Source: Tissierella sp. P1 (GTDB lineage Bacteria > Bacillota > Clostridia > Tissierellales > Tissierellaceae). Taken from it: a stretch of 64,000 nt of DNA. The stretch lies in NCBI RefSeq assembly GCF_002266425.1, contig NZ_NPMN01000001.1:1-64000 (forward strand). The letters run 5' to 3'. Below, in pieces: positions 15,826 through 23,795 of the stretch (its first letter is position 1; every line of letters starts with the position of its first letter). The notes beneath the pieces are model-generated. The model searched no databases and was not told where the DNA came from. It was given only the letters and a program-made list of their open reading frames with translations. The translations under genes were made by a program, and so were the position numbers.

Positions 15826-17280
15826 TTATATAAATGGTAAATAATTGTTATTTTTATCCTTAAAAGGTTTAGATATTATATTTTCTAAAATCTTAAGTCC
15901 CTCAACTATCTCATCATTATTTATTGCCCCAAAACTAAGTCTTATATAATTAGAATAAATAGACTCATCAACAAAGAAAACTTTTCCAGGTACAATTGCT
16001 AGATTGTTTTCAGTACATTCCTTATAAAGTTCTAAAACATCTATTTCTTTAGGTAATTTGAGCCAAATACTAAGACCGCCATTAGGATTTACATAAGATA
16101 TTCCATAGTTATTTAATTTATCTAGCTCTCTAGTCATAATATTATATTTTTCAGAGTACACTCTTTTAATTTTTTCTATATGAGATTTCCAATAACCTTT
16201 TCTTAAGTACAAATCAAATGCTCTTTGAAGATATCCAGATGAGGATACATCTGTGGTATGTTTAGCTTTTATAATTTCCTTAAACAATTTATTAGGCAAT
16301 GTAATAAATCCAATACGGACCCCAGGCATAAATATTTTTGAGAAAGACTTAATGAAAATAATTTGATTATGCTTATCCATAGATTTTAAGGTGGATTTTT
16401 TATCATTATCATCAAAAGATAAATCTGTTAAGAAATCGTCCTCTATTATATAAAATTCATGTTCCTTTGATAAAAATAGAAGCTCTTTCTTTTTATCATC
16501 ACTATATGAGTATGTGGTAGGGCTTTGATAGTTAGTCATCATATATAAGAATTTTGGACTATATCTTTTTGCATAAGATTTTAATAAATCAATATCTATG
16601 CCATCTTCGTTCATAGGTATTCCAATGATCTTAGCACCTCTAGATTTAAATGCAGATAATGCACCAGAATATGTTGGATTTTCAACTAATATACAATCTC
16701 CATGATTAATCAAAGTCTTTGATATTATGTCTAGACCTTGTTGACCGCCAGAGGTGATTAATATTTGATCCTTATCTACTTTGGTACCGTAATTTTCCAT
16801 CAAAAATTTAGATATGGATTCTCGAAGTGGTTCATATCCTATTATCTCTGGATATAAAAAAGCTTGGCCTCCATCCCTATCTAAAACTTCTACTAGGGCT
16901 TGTTTAAACTCTTCTATTGGGAATAAATCTGGTGTAGGAGACATAGAAGCAAAATTAATACTATCTTTTGATACGGGAAGTATGCCAGATACCATTAGTT
17001 CCATATCACCTTCTTCTAAATAAGGCATATCGTCGGAAATTGGTAATTTTTTTATATAAGTTCCACTTCCTTTAATTGAATATACATAACCTTCCTTCTC
17101 TAATAGCTTATAAGCACTAACTACAGTTACATTGTTTACTCCCAGTGATTTTGCAAGACTACGGATAGAAGGCAGCTTTTCCTTTTCCAATTGATTTTCC
17201 TCTATTAATATTTTAAAATTTTCATAGAGTTGGATATATAAAGGCGTATCTATATCCTTATTTAAAATAAATTTATTCAT
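15826..17280 (-). CDS. MocR-type transcriptional regulator (GntR HTH fused to aminotransferase-like domain)
   Basis: A 484-residue MocR/PdxR-family regulator. The N-terminal winged helix (PLYIQLYENFKILIEE, LPSIRSLAKSLGVN, VVSAYKLLEKEGYVY; about residues 10-75) is joined to a class I aminotransferase domain with the PLP-lysine segment FIKSFSKIFMPGVRIGF (about 310). Such regulators usually sense PLP, or an amine or amino acid as its aldimine. The frame is open 23 codons upstream, but AAGGAGGATACCT precedes ATG 17280. A 20-bp palindrome just upstream is a likely autoregulatory operator. No gene under obvious shared control is adjacent, so the target is unknown. Confidence 0.85.
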   Translation of the reverse strand: MNKFILNKDIDTPLYIQLYENFKILIEENQLEKEKLPSIRSLAKSLGVNNVTVVSAYKLLEKEGYVYSIKGSGTYIKKLPISDDMPYLEEGDMELMVSGILPVSKDSINFASMSPTPDLFPIEEFKQALVEVLDRDGGQAFLYPEIIGYEPLRESISKFLMENYGTKVDKDQILITSGGQQGLDIISKTLINHGDCILVENPTYSGALSAFKSRGAKIIGIPMNEDGIDIDLLKSYAKRYSPKFLYMMTNYQSPTTYSYSDDKKKELLFLSKEHEFYIIEDDFLTDLSFDDNDKKSTLKSMDKHNQIIFIKSFSKIFMPGVRIGFITLPNKLFKEIIKAKHTTDVSSSGYLQRAFDLYLRKGYWKSHIEKIKRVYSEKYNIMTRELDKLNNYGISYVNPNGGLSIWLKLPKEIDVLELYKECTENNLAIVPGKVFFVDESIYSNYIRLSFGAINNDEIVEGLKILENIISKPFKDKNNNYLPFI

Positions 17281-17292
17281 AGGTATCCTCCT

Positions 17293-17312
17293 TAAATGTA
17301 TGGATACATTTA
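17293..17312. promoter_or_regulatory. Palindromic operator upstream of the MocR gene
   Basis: TAAATGTAT-GG-ATACATTTA is a perfect 9-bp inverted repeat with a 2-bp centre, located directly upstream of the RBS of the MocR gene. The spacing suits a GntR-type dimer and suggests autorepression. Confidence 0.6.
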
Positions 17313-17352
17313 TTATAACAGATTTTATATTAGAATAAACTATAAACAATAA

Positions 17353-17378
17353 AATAATCCCACAATCGTGGGATTATT
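17353..17378 (-). terminator. Terminator of the DUF4097/DUF2089 operon
   Basis: AATAATCCCAC and GTGGGATTATT form an 11-bp perfect stem around 4 bases. On the minus strand it overlaps the stop codon of the last gene of the cluster and is followed by TTTATTGTTTAT. Confidence 0.75.
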
Positions 17379-17736
17379 CTATTACAACCTCAACCTTAGT
17401 GCCATCTTCACTATCTACTTCCACAATTTTGCCAGTCTCTCCATTTTTGATAGCTGCAAATATTTCTTCCATATCATCTTCAGTCAAACCAGCCTCTTTA
17501 AACTCGGGGGAAAATTTTCCAGCCAATTTAACTCCTATATTGATAAGGGAAATAGGTAAAGTTACATTTACTTTAGTAGAATCCTCTGGATCAAAGACTC
17601 TTACTTTTAGCCATTTGGCCTTAGTACTAAGATTAGTATTATTTGAAGCAATATCATTATTATCTAGAGCATCTAGTAGTTTAACACCTTCTTCAGTTGT
17701 GATTTTTCCTTCTTTAACCATTGTTAAGATTTGCAT
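17374..17736 (-). CDS. Small SHOCT-like protein
   Basis: A 120-residue cytoplasmic protein. Its first 30 residues (MQILTMVKEGKITTEEGVKL) are a SHOCT/YvlB-N-like helical hairpin, also present in the two upstream genes. The rest, from about residue 45, is a short beta-alpha segment (KVRVFDPEDSTKVNVTLPIS) of unknown function that recurs in spirit in the gene at 19377. AGGAGGGG five bases before ATG 17736 decides the start; an ATG at 17754 with AAGGAG is the alternative. It is the last gene of a four-gene minus-strand operon. Confidence 0.65.
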   Translation of the reverse strand: MQILTMVKEGKITTEEGVKLLDALDNNDIASNNTNLSTKAKWLKVRVFDPEDSTKVNVTLPISLINIGVKLAGKFSPEFKEAGLTEDDMEEIFAAIKNGETGKIVEVDSEDGTKVEVVIE

Positions 17737-17766
17737 TTTTTCCCCTCCTAACATTGTCATCACTCC

Positions 17767-18978
17767 TTAATATATTTTTATTGAACCATTTGACGTAGAA
17801 GCAATAAAATTTAAATGCTCCCTATTTTCATCAAAATTAACACTATGAGCTATTATCTTTTTGAAACCTAAATTAGCTTGTTTATTAAGTTTATATACTA
17901 TATTGGGAATATCAAGGGTGATATTACCCATAGAAGTTTCCAGATCAAAATAACTATCATTGTTAGCTTCATAAATCTCAGAGCTAATTGAGCCATTAGA
18001 AGTCATTAGTTTTATCTCTTTAGCTCTATCTACATCTATATCATCACAGGTAATTTTACCATTAGAAGTAATTAGATGAATTATATCACAAGTAATATCT
18101 TCTGCCTCGATTGACGCATTAGAGGTTTTACATATTATTTTTTGGGCATCAATATCGTTAATACCTATTTTAGCATTGGCTGTTTTAGCATCGATTTCAG
18201 AACAGTGTACATCCATTAAAAATATATTAGAATTTGTAGTAGCTGCTTTAATGATATCTGAACTAGTATCTCTACATTCAATTCGTCCATTTTTAGTTGT
18301 TAAATCAATTTCATTACTATTTATTTCTACAACATCAATAGAGGAATTTGTAGTTGTACATCGTAATGTATGCATACTTAATTCTTCTATATCTATCTTT
18401 CCATTACTAGAATTTAGTATGATTTCATTATAATGTTTTTCTGGTAAAGAAACATCTAGCTTAATCGATATATTGCTATTATATTTTGGAGTAAATATTA
18501 CTTTATCTCCATCCATATAAAAATCGAAATAAGGTTCATTTTGTGAAATTATCCCATTTTTATATTGACAAGTAGACTTAATAAAAAGTTTGTCTTCATC
18601 ATTTGACCTTAAACGTATATTTCCATTAACAGCTTTTAAATCTAAGCTTGGATTTTCAATATGAGATATATCCATATCTAAATCTGTGGTAATGGTTTCA
18701 TAATTACCCATAAAACTAAATGAATTACCCATGTCTTTTAGGCTGTCAAACATAGTTGATAATGCATTACCAATATCAGTGCCGATATCCTCTAAAGTAT
18801 TAAATATTGGTTTTGAAAATTTTCTGTCTTTGAATCTGTTGTCTTTTTCTTCTTTGAACTCATTATGTTCCCTAGGTATTTCCATATCTTCTAATGCTTC
18901 CATAAGCTTAATAGCTTCTTCAGATGTTATCTTACCTTCTTCAAGCATTGACAAAATCATCATTTTTTCTTCTTTCAT
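17767..18978 (-). CDS. DUF4097 beta-strand repeat protein with N-terminal SHOCT-like domain (YvlB-like)
   Basis: A 403-residue protein with an N-terminal SHOCT-like hairpin (MLEEGKITSEEAIKLMEALE, about residues 9-28), a short amphipathic linker, and a long DUF4097 right-handed beta repeat (about 100-400) in which units like TTNSSIDVVEI, TKNGRIECRD, TANAKIGINDI and TSNGKITCDDI recur every 18-20 residues. This is the architecture of Bacillus subtilis YvlB, which is linked to envelope stress systems. No signal peptide or TM segment is visible. AGGAGGGGC precedes ATG 18978. Its biochemical role is unknown in the family. Confidence 0.75.
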   Translation of the reverse strand: MKEEKMMILSMLEEGKITSEEAIKLMEALEDMEIPREHNEFKEEKDNRFKDRKFSKPIFNTLEDIGTDIGNALSTMFDSLKDMGNSFSFMGNYETITTDLDMDISHIENPSLDLKAVNGNIRLRSNDEDKLFIKSTCQYKNGIISQNEPYFDFYMDGDKVIFTPKYNSNISIKLDVSLPEKHYNEIILNSSNGKIDIEELSMHTLRCTTTNSSIDVVEINSNEIDLTTKNGRIECRDTSSDIIKAATTNSNIFLMDVHCSEIDAKTANAKIGINDIDAQKIICKTSNASIEAEDITCDIIHLITSNGKITCDDIDVDRAKEIKLMTSNGSISSEIYEANNDSYFDLETSMGNITLDIPNIVYKLNKQANLGFKKIIAHSVNFDENREHLNFIASTSNGSIKIY

Positions 18979-18988
18979 TTTGCCCCTC

Positions 18989-19360
18989 CTATTCTTCACC
19001 TTGAAGCAGCTTAAGAGCTTCTTCAGATGTTATTTCACCACTATTTAATTTCTTCAAGATTTCCTTCTTATCAACTGTAGGTTCTGTATATTTAGGACTG
19101 TATCCTAGGGCTTCAATTACATTTTCAAGCCTTCCTCTAACAGTAGGATAGGATATGCCTAATTCTTTTTCTATTTCCTTTATATTTCCTCTGCTCTTTA
19201 TAAACACTTCAACGAAATTTTTCTGCTCATCAGTAAGTTTGCAAAATTTACAAAGTGTGAAATTGCCTTCTATATGAGTATGACATTTATGGCAACTAAG
19301 TTTTGTTACATAAAGCTCTTCACCACATACGGGACATTTACCTATTACTTCTCTTTTCAT
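18989..19360 (-). CDS. DUF2089 family protein (zinc ribbons plus HTH-like region)
   Basis: A 123-residue DUF2089 protein. Two cysteine pairs (CPVCGE at about 9 and CHKCHTH at about 29) and a third (CKFCKLTDEQ) suggest zinc ribbons. A helix-turn-helix-like region follows (KEIEKELGISYPTVRGRLEN, about 60-79), and the C-terminus ends in an ITSEEALKLLQGEE motif like those in the next two genes. It is probably a DNA-binding regulator of this operon, but no member is characterised to my knowledge. GGAGAAAGGATG precedes the ATG; the next gene starts 10 bases after its stop. Confidence 0.75.
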   Translation of the reverse strand: MKREVIGKCPVCGEELYVTKLSCHKCHTHIEGNFTLCKFCKLTDEQKNFVEVFIKSRGNIKEIEKELGISYPTVRGRLENVIEALGYSPKYTEPTVDKKEILKKLNSGEITSEEALKLLQGEE

Positions 19361-19376
19361 ATTTTCATCCTTTCTC

Positions 19377-19667
19377 CTAAATTATAGAAATCTTCACCAT
19401 TGTTCCATCGCCAGTAGATATATCAACTAAATCAAAACTACTCTGGGATTTTAATTCATAAATTAAATCTTTTAGCATTCTATAGTCCAATTGTTCTAAA
19501 AAAAACTTTGCATCATTATCTAAGTCATCCATATTTATTATAGCCCTATCTTTAAATTTAAGTGCTATAGAAAATAAGACAGTAATAAACCAAAAAGGAA
19601 TACTAGGTAATCTTAATCTAAAATTACTTTTCATATCAACAACTTTAATTTTAATTCTAGAAGTCAT
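19377..19667 (-). CDS. Small hypothetical protein of the DUF4097/DUF2089 operon
   Basis: A 96-residue protein, first gene of the operon. A hydrophobic stretch (LPSIPFWFITVLFSIALKF, about residues 20-38) could be a membrane segment. The C-terminus (LKSQSSFDLVDISTGDGTMV) resembles the end of the 17374 protein (VEVDSEDGTKVEVVIE). GGAGGTACTT precedes ATG 19667; the frame is open 13 codons upstream without an RBS. I do not recognise a named family. Confidence 0.6.
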   Translation of the reverse strand: MTSRIKIKVVDMKSNFRLRLPSIPFWFITVLFSIALKFKDRAIINMDDLDNDAKFFLEQLDYRMLKDLIYELKSQSSFDLVDISTGDGTMVKISII

Positions 19668-19706
19668 ATAAGTACCTCCAAATTTTGAATATAGAAATAC
19701 ATTCAA

Positions 19707-19940
19707 AAAAATTTACTTGTTAATATCATAATAGTATTAATTATTAAATATGTCAATATAAATATTAATAATATTAATAAATAAATTAAAAATATTAATA
19801 TATGTTTTTTAAATTTAAAAATCTAATAAATTTAATTGAAAAAATAAAAGTATAATAGCAATAATTGTTAAATTGTTATACAATTTGAGTATATGATATA
19901 ATAAATTAAGATAATAACTACTGATTTAAGGAGCGGTTAT
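19707..19940. promoter_or_regulatory. AT-rich divergent promoter region with AATATTAAT repeats
   Basis: This 234-bp region separates the minus-strand DUF2089/DUF4097 operon from the plus-strand gene at 19941. It is almost pure A+T and contains AATATTAAT three times (19761, 19770, 19791), the first two abutting exactly. A plus-strand promoter TTGTTA-N18-TATAAT lies at 19873-19902. The repeats may bind the DUF2089 HTH protein; this is speculation. Confidence 0.5.
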
Positions 19941-21026
19941 ATGGAAGAAAATAAGAAATCAAGTCTTAAAGGCTTTAAAATATTTATTATGGTATTCCTT
20001 ATATTAAGTATATTCTTATTAGAAGAAGAAAATCAAAAACGATTGGCTAAAATATTAGACTTCATTGGGGGCAAAGAAAAGGTTTTAGAGTTAGTTAACT
20101 CTTTTGAAAATGAAGACGATATACAAAATATAAATATATATAATGAAACAGTTGTAAAATACAATAATAACAAAATATCTTTTATGGAAACCGATGGTAC
20201 ACTTATCTTGGAAAAGGAATTTAATTTTGAAGATCCATTTGTTCATTATGGAGATAAATATATTTATGTAATGGACAAGTCTACTGGCGATATTTATTCT
20301 TTTGATAAAGATGGAAAAACTATAGATAGGTTGCAATTTGGTAAGGAGATATTTAATTTAAAGGAAAGCCATCAAAACCTTATTTATCACATAAAAAATT
20401 CAGATGTGGAAAGTATAAAGATATTAGATAAAGATAGAGTAACGTTTGGAAATTATTCATACGAGGATAAGAATATTCTTACCTGTGTTTCAAATATAAA
20501 TGGAACAAGAGCTGCTATATCCTTGTTAAATCTAAATGAAGGAATATTAAAATCACAAATAGAATATTATGGTGAAAATGAGGAAAGGTTAGGTTCACTA
20601 GATATTGAAGGAGAAATAGTGGTATATCTTAATTTTACATCGAAGAATGAGATTATTGCATTAAGTGATCGTTCTTTATACCTCATTAAAGATGATAAAA
20701 TAATGTGGAAAAAAGAATTTGATTTAATAAAAGATATTTATCTTGGAAAAGATAAAATTTATATTTTATATAGTAATTACTTAGAGACCATAGATTTCAA
20801 TGGAAATACAGAAGAAAAAATTGGATTTACAGAGGATTATAAGAAAGTATTGCCATTTGAACAAAGGTTTTTACTCTATGGAGACGATAATATAATTATA
20901 GTAGAAGGAAAAAAGGAGATATTAAAACATAATGATAATATAATTGAAGTATTTACTTCCAAAGATCAGATACTAATATGGGGACCAGAAGAAATAAAGA
21001 CATATAGGATATCAAATAAAAAATAA
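19941..21026 (+). CDS. Membrane-anchored beta-propeller-like hypothetical protein
   Basis: A 361-residue protein with one N-terminal membrane anchor (GFKIFIMVFLILSIFLLEEE, about residues 10-29) and an extracytoplasmic domain of repeated beta units (TDGTLILEKEF, TGDIYSFDKDGKTIDRLQF, KDDKIMWKKEFDLIKDIYL, TIDFNGNTEEKIGF), suggesting a WD/PQQ-like beta propeller. No catalytic motif. AAGGAGCGG precedes the ATG, with a promoter at 19873-19902. The LiaF-like membrane gene follows after 64 bases. Function unknown. Confidence 0.65.
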   Translation: MEENKKSSLKGFKIFIMVFLILSIFLLEEENQKRLAKILDFIGGKEKVLELVNSFENEDDIQNINIYNETVVKYNNNKISFMETDGTLILEKEFNFEDPFVHYGDKYIYVMDKSTGDIYSFDKDGKTIDRLQFGKEIFNLKESHQNLIYHIKNSDVESIKILDKDRVTFGNYSYEDKNILTCVSNINGTRAAISLLNLNEGILKSQIEYYGENEERLGSLDIEGEIVVYLNFTSKNEIIALSDRSLYLIKDDKIMWKKEFDLIKDIYLGKDKIYILYSNYLETIDFNGNTEEKIGFTEDYKKVLPFEQRFLLYGDDNIIIVEGKKEILKHNDNIIEVFTSKDQILIWGPEEIKTYRISNKK

Positions 21027-21090
21027 GGTGAAAAATGTCTAATTATGGGTATATTCATTAGTATAATGAGTAATTAAATGGGAGGGTAAA

Positions 21091-21720
21091 ATGACTAGAA
21101 AAAATTATTCTTTAGGTGTAATATTAATATTTATAGGTTTAATGTTTTTACTTATGAATTTAAGTCTACTTACTTTTGATTGGCTATTATTTATATTGGC
21201 AGTGGGACTAATAGTATGGGATTTAATAAAAGGTAATATGGTCTATTTAATAGCAGGTTTGCTTCTCCTTGGAATATCATCTGTAGCTCTTATAGATGAA
21301 TACTTATTTACAGCTATTAGTGTAAAATCCTTTATATATCAATTGACATTTGGTATCATATCTTTAGTACTATATGGAAAGCATGGAAATAAAGGTTTTC
21401 TAATATTAGGAACTTTACTATCTGCCATGAGTATTAACAGTTTAATTGAGGAAACAGCTACAACTGATGTAAGCTGGACAAGGTTTTTATTGTTTGCTAT
21501 TGCTTTCTTTATTTCATATGTTATAGGATATAGAAAAGAAAGCGTAGATTGGCCAAGAAATATATCTGTTATAATGTTAATTGCTTCTGCTATATCTTTA
21601 TTAGGATCTAAGGATTTATTAAAAATTGGATTTTGGAAATTTATATCGTATTTAGTACCTGCCATCATTATATTATTTGGAATTAAGATAATATATAATG
21701 GAATAAAGGAATCAAGATAA
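21091..21720 (+). CDS. Multi-span membrane protein resembling LiaF/LiaI-type N-terminal regions
   Basis: A 209-residue hydrophobic protein with about six or seven membrane spans in short paired helices (YSLGVILIFIGLMFLLMNL at about 5-23, WLLFILAVGLIVWDLIKG, MVYLIAGLLLLGISSVAL). This pattern occurs in LiaF-like/DUF5668 membrane modules tied to envelope-stress systems, which are often neighbours of DUF4097 proteins. GGGAGGG precedes the ATG and a short terminator follows. Weak family assignment. Confidence 0.6.
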   Translation: MTRKNYSLGVILIFIGLMFLLMNLSLLTFDWLLFILAVGLIVWDLIKGNMVYLIAGLLLLGISSVALIDEYLFTAISVKSFIYQLTFGIISLVLYGKHGNKGFLILGTLLSAMSINSLIEETATTDVSWTRFLLFAIAFFISYVIGYRKESVDWPRNISVIMLIASAISLLGSKDLLKIGFWKFISYLVPAIIILFGIKIIYNGIKESR

Positions 21721-21747
21721 TCCCAGAACAACGGGATTTTCTTTCTT
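21719..21747 (+). terminator. Terminator after the membrane gene at 21091
   Basis: AATCCC and GGGATT pair around an 8-nt loop, followed by TTCTTTCTT. Short but directly after the stop codon. Confidence 0.55.
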
Positions 21748-21771
21748 ATAATGAATAGAAAAGTTCTATTT

Positions 21772-21903
21772 TTATAATTTAATTTTAAGAACTTGACCTA
21801 AATGAGTTTTAATCAGATTGCCGAAATCTTTGATTCTGTGCAAGTTGCTTATACAGTAGTCAATAAAAGCCGTCTCTAATGCTTTAATTAGGAAGCTTTT
21901 ACT
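21772..21903 (-). pseudogene. C-terminal remnant of an unidentified protein
   Basis: Read on the minus strand, this otherwise empty intergenic stretch gives over 40 codons without a stop, with a protein-like end (KALETAFIDYCISNLHRIKD, then FGNLIKTHLGQVLKIKL) and a terminal TAA. Base composition is richer in GC than the flanks. No start codon or RBS is present. It may be the tail of a transposase or another lost gene; I do not recognise the family. The rest of 21748-22012 is AT-rich and holds only the yedF leader. Confidence 0.4.
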
Positions 21904-22012
21904 ATTAATTATATCTATACTAAATAATAATATATAACATTTATAAATACTTTTATGGTCAATATATAAAACTAGTATAATATAATTAATTGAAAATATA
22001 GGAGGAATAATA

Positions 22013-22615
22013 ATGAGAATAGAAGTAGATGCAAGAGGACAAGTATGTCCAAAACCAGTTATAATGACAAAAAAGGAATTAGATAATTTATCTAGTGGAA
22101 TAGTAACTACTATTGTAGATAATGAAGTAGCTAAAGATAATGTTTCAAAACTAGCTGCATCCTACGGATATAGTTTTATAATTGATAAAGGAAAAGAAAA
22201 TGAATATTACATCCATATTACTAAAGGCGGTATAGGAGAGGAACCAAATTCAAATGTATGTATTCCAGATACATTTAAGGATTTAACTATTGCTATTGGT
22301 TCAGATAAGATGGGTGTTGGCGGAGAAGAATTAGGTAAGATTTTAATGAAGAGTTTTATCTATACAGTGAAAGAAACTACCCCTTGGCCAGCAACTATAG
22401 TTTTCTTTAATTCAGGAGTTTATTTAACTTGTGAAGGCTCAGAAGTTCTAGAGGATTTAAAAGCATTGGCTAATGAAGGTGTTGAAATTATATCCTGTGG
22501 AACATGTTTAGATTATTATAATATAAAGGATAAACTTCAAGCCGGAGAAATAGGAAATATGTATAGCATATATGAAAAAATGAGAAATGCAAATAATACC
22601 ATAAACATTGGATAG
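22013..22615 (+). CDS. yedF: YedF, selenium-metabolism-linked sulfurtransferase-like protein
   Basis: A 200-residue protein with an N-terminal TusA-like domain (RGQVCPKPVIMTKKEL, about residues 9-24, with the CPxP active-site motif) and a C-terminal DsrE-like domain (GSDKMGVGGEELGKILMKSF; ISCGTCLDYY with two Cys near 163-166). This fusion is the YedF protein found with selenium-utilising genes, where it is thought to handle selenium or sulfur transfer. It agrees with the selenoprotein gene grdH in the same window. AGGAGG precedes the ATG; a DUF3343 gene follows 9 bases later. Confidence 0.85.
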   Translation: MRIEVDARGQVCPKPVIMTKKELDNLSSGIVTTIVDNEVAKDNVSKLAASYGYSFIIDKGKENEYYIHITKGGIGEEPNSNVCIPDTFKDLTIAIGSDKMGVGGEELGKILMKSFIYTVKETTPWPATIVFFNSGVYLTCEGSEVLEDLKALANEGVEIISCGTCLDYYNIKDKLQAGEIGNMYSIYEKMRNANNTINIG

Positions 22616-22624
22616 GAGACAGCA

Positions 22625-22891
22625 ATGAGAAAAGAGACTTACGGAGTAACTACCTATAAATCTACTCATCACACAATACAGGCTGAAGGAGTATTTAAGG
22701 AAAAAGGAATAAGTTTTAGAACTATACCTACGCCTAGAGAAATTACAGTTAGCTGTGGATTAGCTATTATTTTTGCACTAGATGATCTTCCTAAAGTAAA
22801 GGAAATGGTAAATAGTAATGAAATAAATATAGACGGCATATATAAATATACTAAGGATGGACAAAAGAATAGTGCTGAAAGGATAATATGA
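22625..22891 (+). CDS. DUF3343 putative Se/S carrier-like protein
   Basis: An 88-residue DUF3343 protein (GVTTYKSTHHTIQAEGVFKE at about 7-26; IPTPREITVSCGLAI at about 35-49, with a conserved Cys). Members cluster with yedF and selenocysteine genes and are proposed small selenium or sulfur carriers. It is in an evident operon with yedF (9-base gap) and precedes the MscS gene by 16 bases. Confidence 0.75.
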   Translation: MRKETYGVTTYKSTHHTIQAEGVFKEKGISFRTIPTPREITVSCGLAIIFALDDLPKVKEMVNSNEINIDGIYKYTKDGQKNSAERII

Positions 22892-22907
22892 TATTGAGGT
22901 TGATTAT

Positions 22908-23795
22908 ATGGAAAAGGTCAGACATATAACAAATACTATCAGGTATTTAACTGATGATTACTTGAAAACTAGTAATGGACAGTTGAATATCTTAGGAAAA
23001 TTATTGAAGATATTGATAATAATAATAGCAATAAAGATAGTTATCTCCTTAACTAATAAACTTATAGATAAGGCTCTAAGAAATAAAAAGGGAAATAATA
23101 TTTTTATAAGTAATAGGAGAGCTAATACCATCGGTGAGGTACTAAAAAAGATTGTTAAGTATGTCTTATACTTCATAGGTATAATGATGATTTTAGAAAT
23201 GTTCAACGTCAATACTACATCAATATTAGCTACAGCAGGGATCGGGGGATTAGCTATAGGTTTTGGCGCTCAATCCTTAGTCAAAGATATTATCACTGGA
23301 TTCTTTATTTTATTTGAAGATCAATATGCTGTAGGAGATTATGTTAAAATAGAATCTTTAGAAGGCACTGTGGAGGAATTAGGTTTAAGAGTTACAAAGC
23401 TTAGGGATTTTTCTGGAGATTTGCATATAATTCCTAATGGAAGAGTTCAGATTGTAACAAATAAAACTAGAGGAGCCATGAGGGCATTAGTAGATATATC
23501 TGTGACATATGAAGAAAATATAGATAGGGTAGTTAAGATACTGGAAAAGGTTTGTGCAGATATTAAATCTAGTAATGATGCTATATTAGATGGACCTACT
23601 ATATTAGGCATTACTGATTTAGGAGAATCTAGTGTATCAATTACAATTATAGCTAAGACTAAGCCCATGGAACAATGGGCTGTGGAGAGAGAGATTAGGA
23701 AAAAGGTAAGAGAAATCTTCCATAGGGAAAATATTGATATACCTTATCCAAGAAGAGTAATATTTGGAGGGAAAGATAATGATACTAAAATATGA
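22908..23795 (+). CDS. mscS: Small-conductance mechanosensitive channel (MscS family)
   Basis: A 295-residue membrane channel. An N-terminal TM (KLLKILIIIIAIKIVISL), two further TM helices and the pore-lining TM3 (GIGGLAIGFGAQSLVKDIIT, about residues 106-125) are followed by the beta domain (FILFEDQYAVGDYVKIESLEG) and the C-terminal domain ending in IDIPYPRRVIF. It relieves turgor during osmotic downshift, which suits a betaine-using organism. The RBS is weak (TTGAGGTTGATT). The following DUF951 gene overlaps it by 17 bases. Confidence 0.88.
   Translation: MEKVRHITNTIRYLTDDYLKTSNGQLNILGKLLKILIIIIAIKIVISLTNKLIDKALRNKKGNNIFISNRRANTIGEVLKKIVKYVLYFIGIMMILEMFNVNTTSILATAGIGGLAIGFGAQSLVKDIITGFFILFEDQYAVGDYVKIESLEGTVEELGLRVTKLRDFSGDLHIIPNGRVQIVTNKTRGAMRALVDISVTYEENIDRVVKILEKVCADIKSSNDAILDGPTILGITDLGESSVSITIIAKTKPMEQWAVEREIRKKVREIFHRENIDIPYPRRVIFGGKDNDTKI

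Noticed and set aside
17399-17770. Plus-strand frame opposite the SHOCT-like gene (and similar antisense frames throughout)
   Set aside because: It lacks an RBS and its sequence is the antisense shadow of a gene with recognisable motifs.
19741-19800. AT-rich repeats as a replication origin
   Set aside because: No DnaA-box-like sequences or dnaA/dnaN genes are nearby; a promoter region explains the composition.
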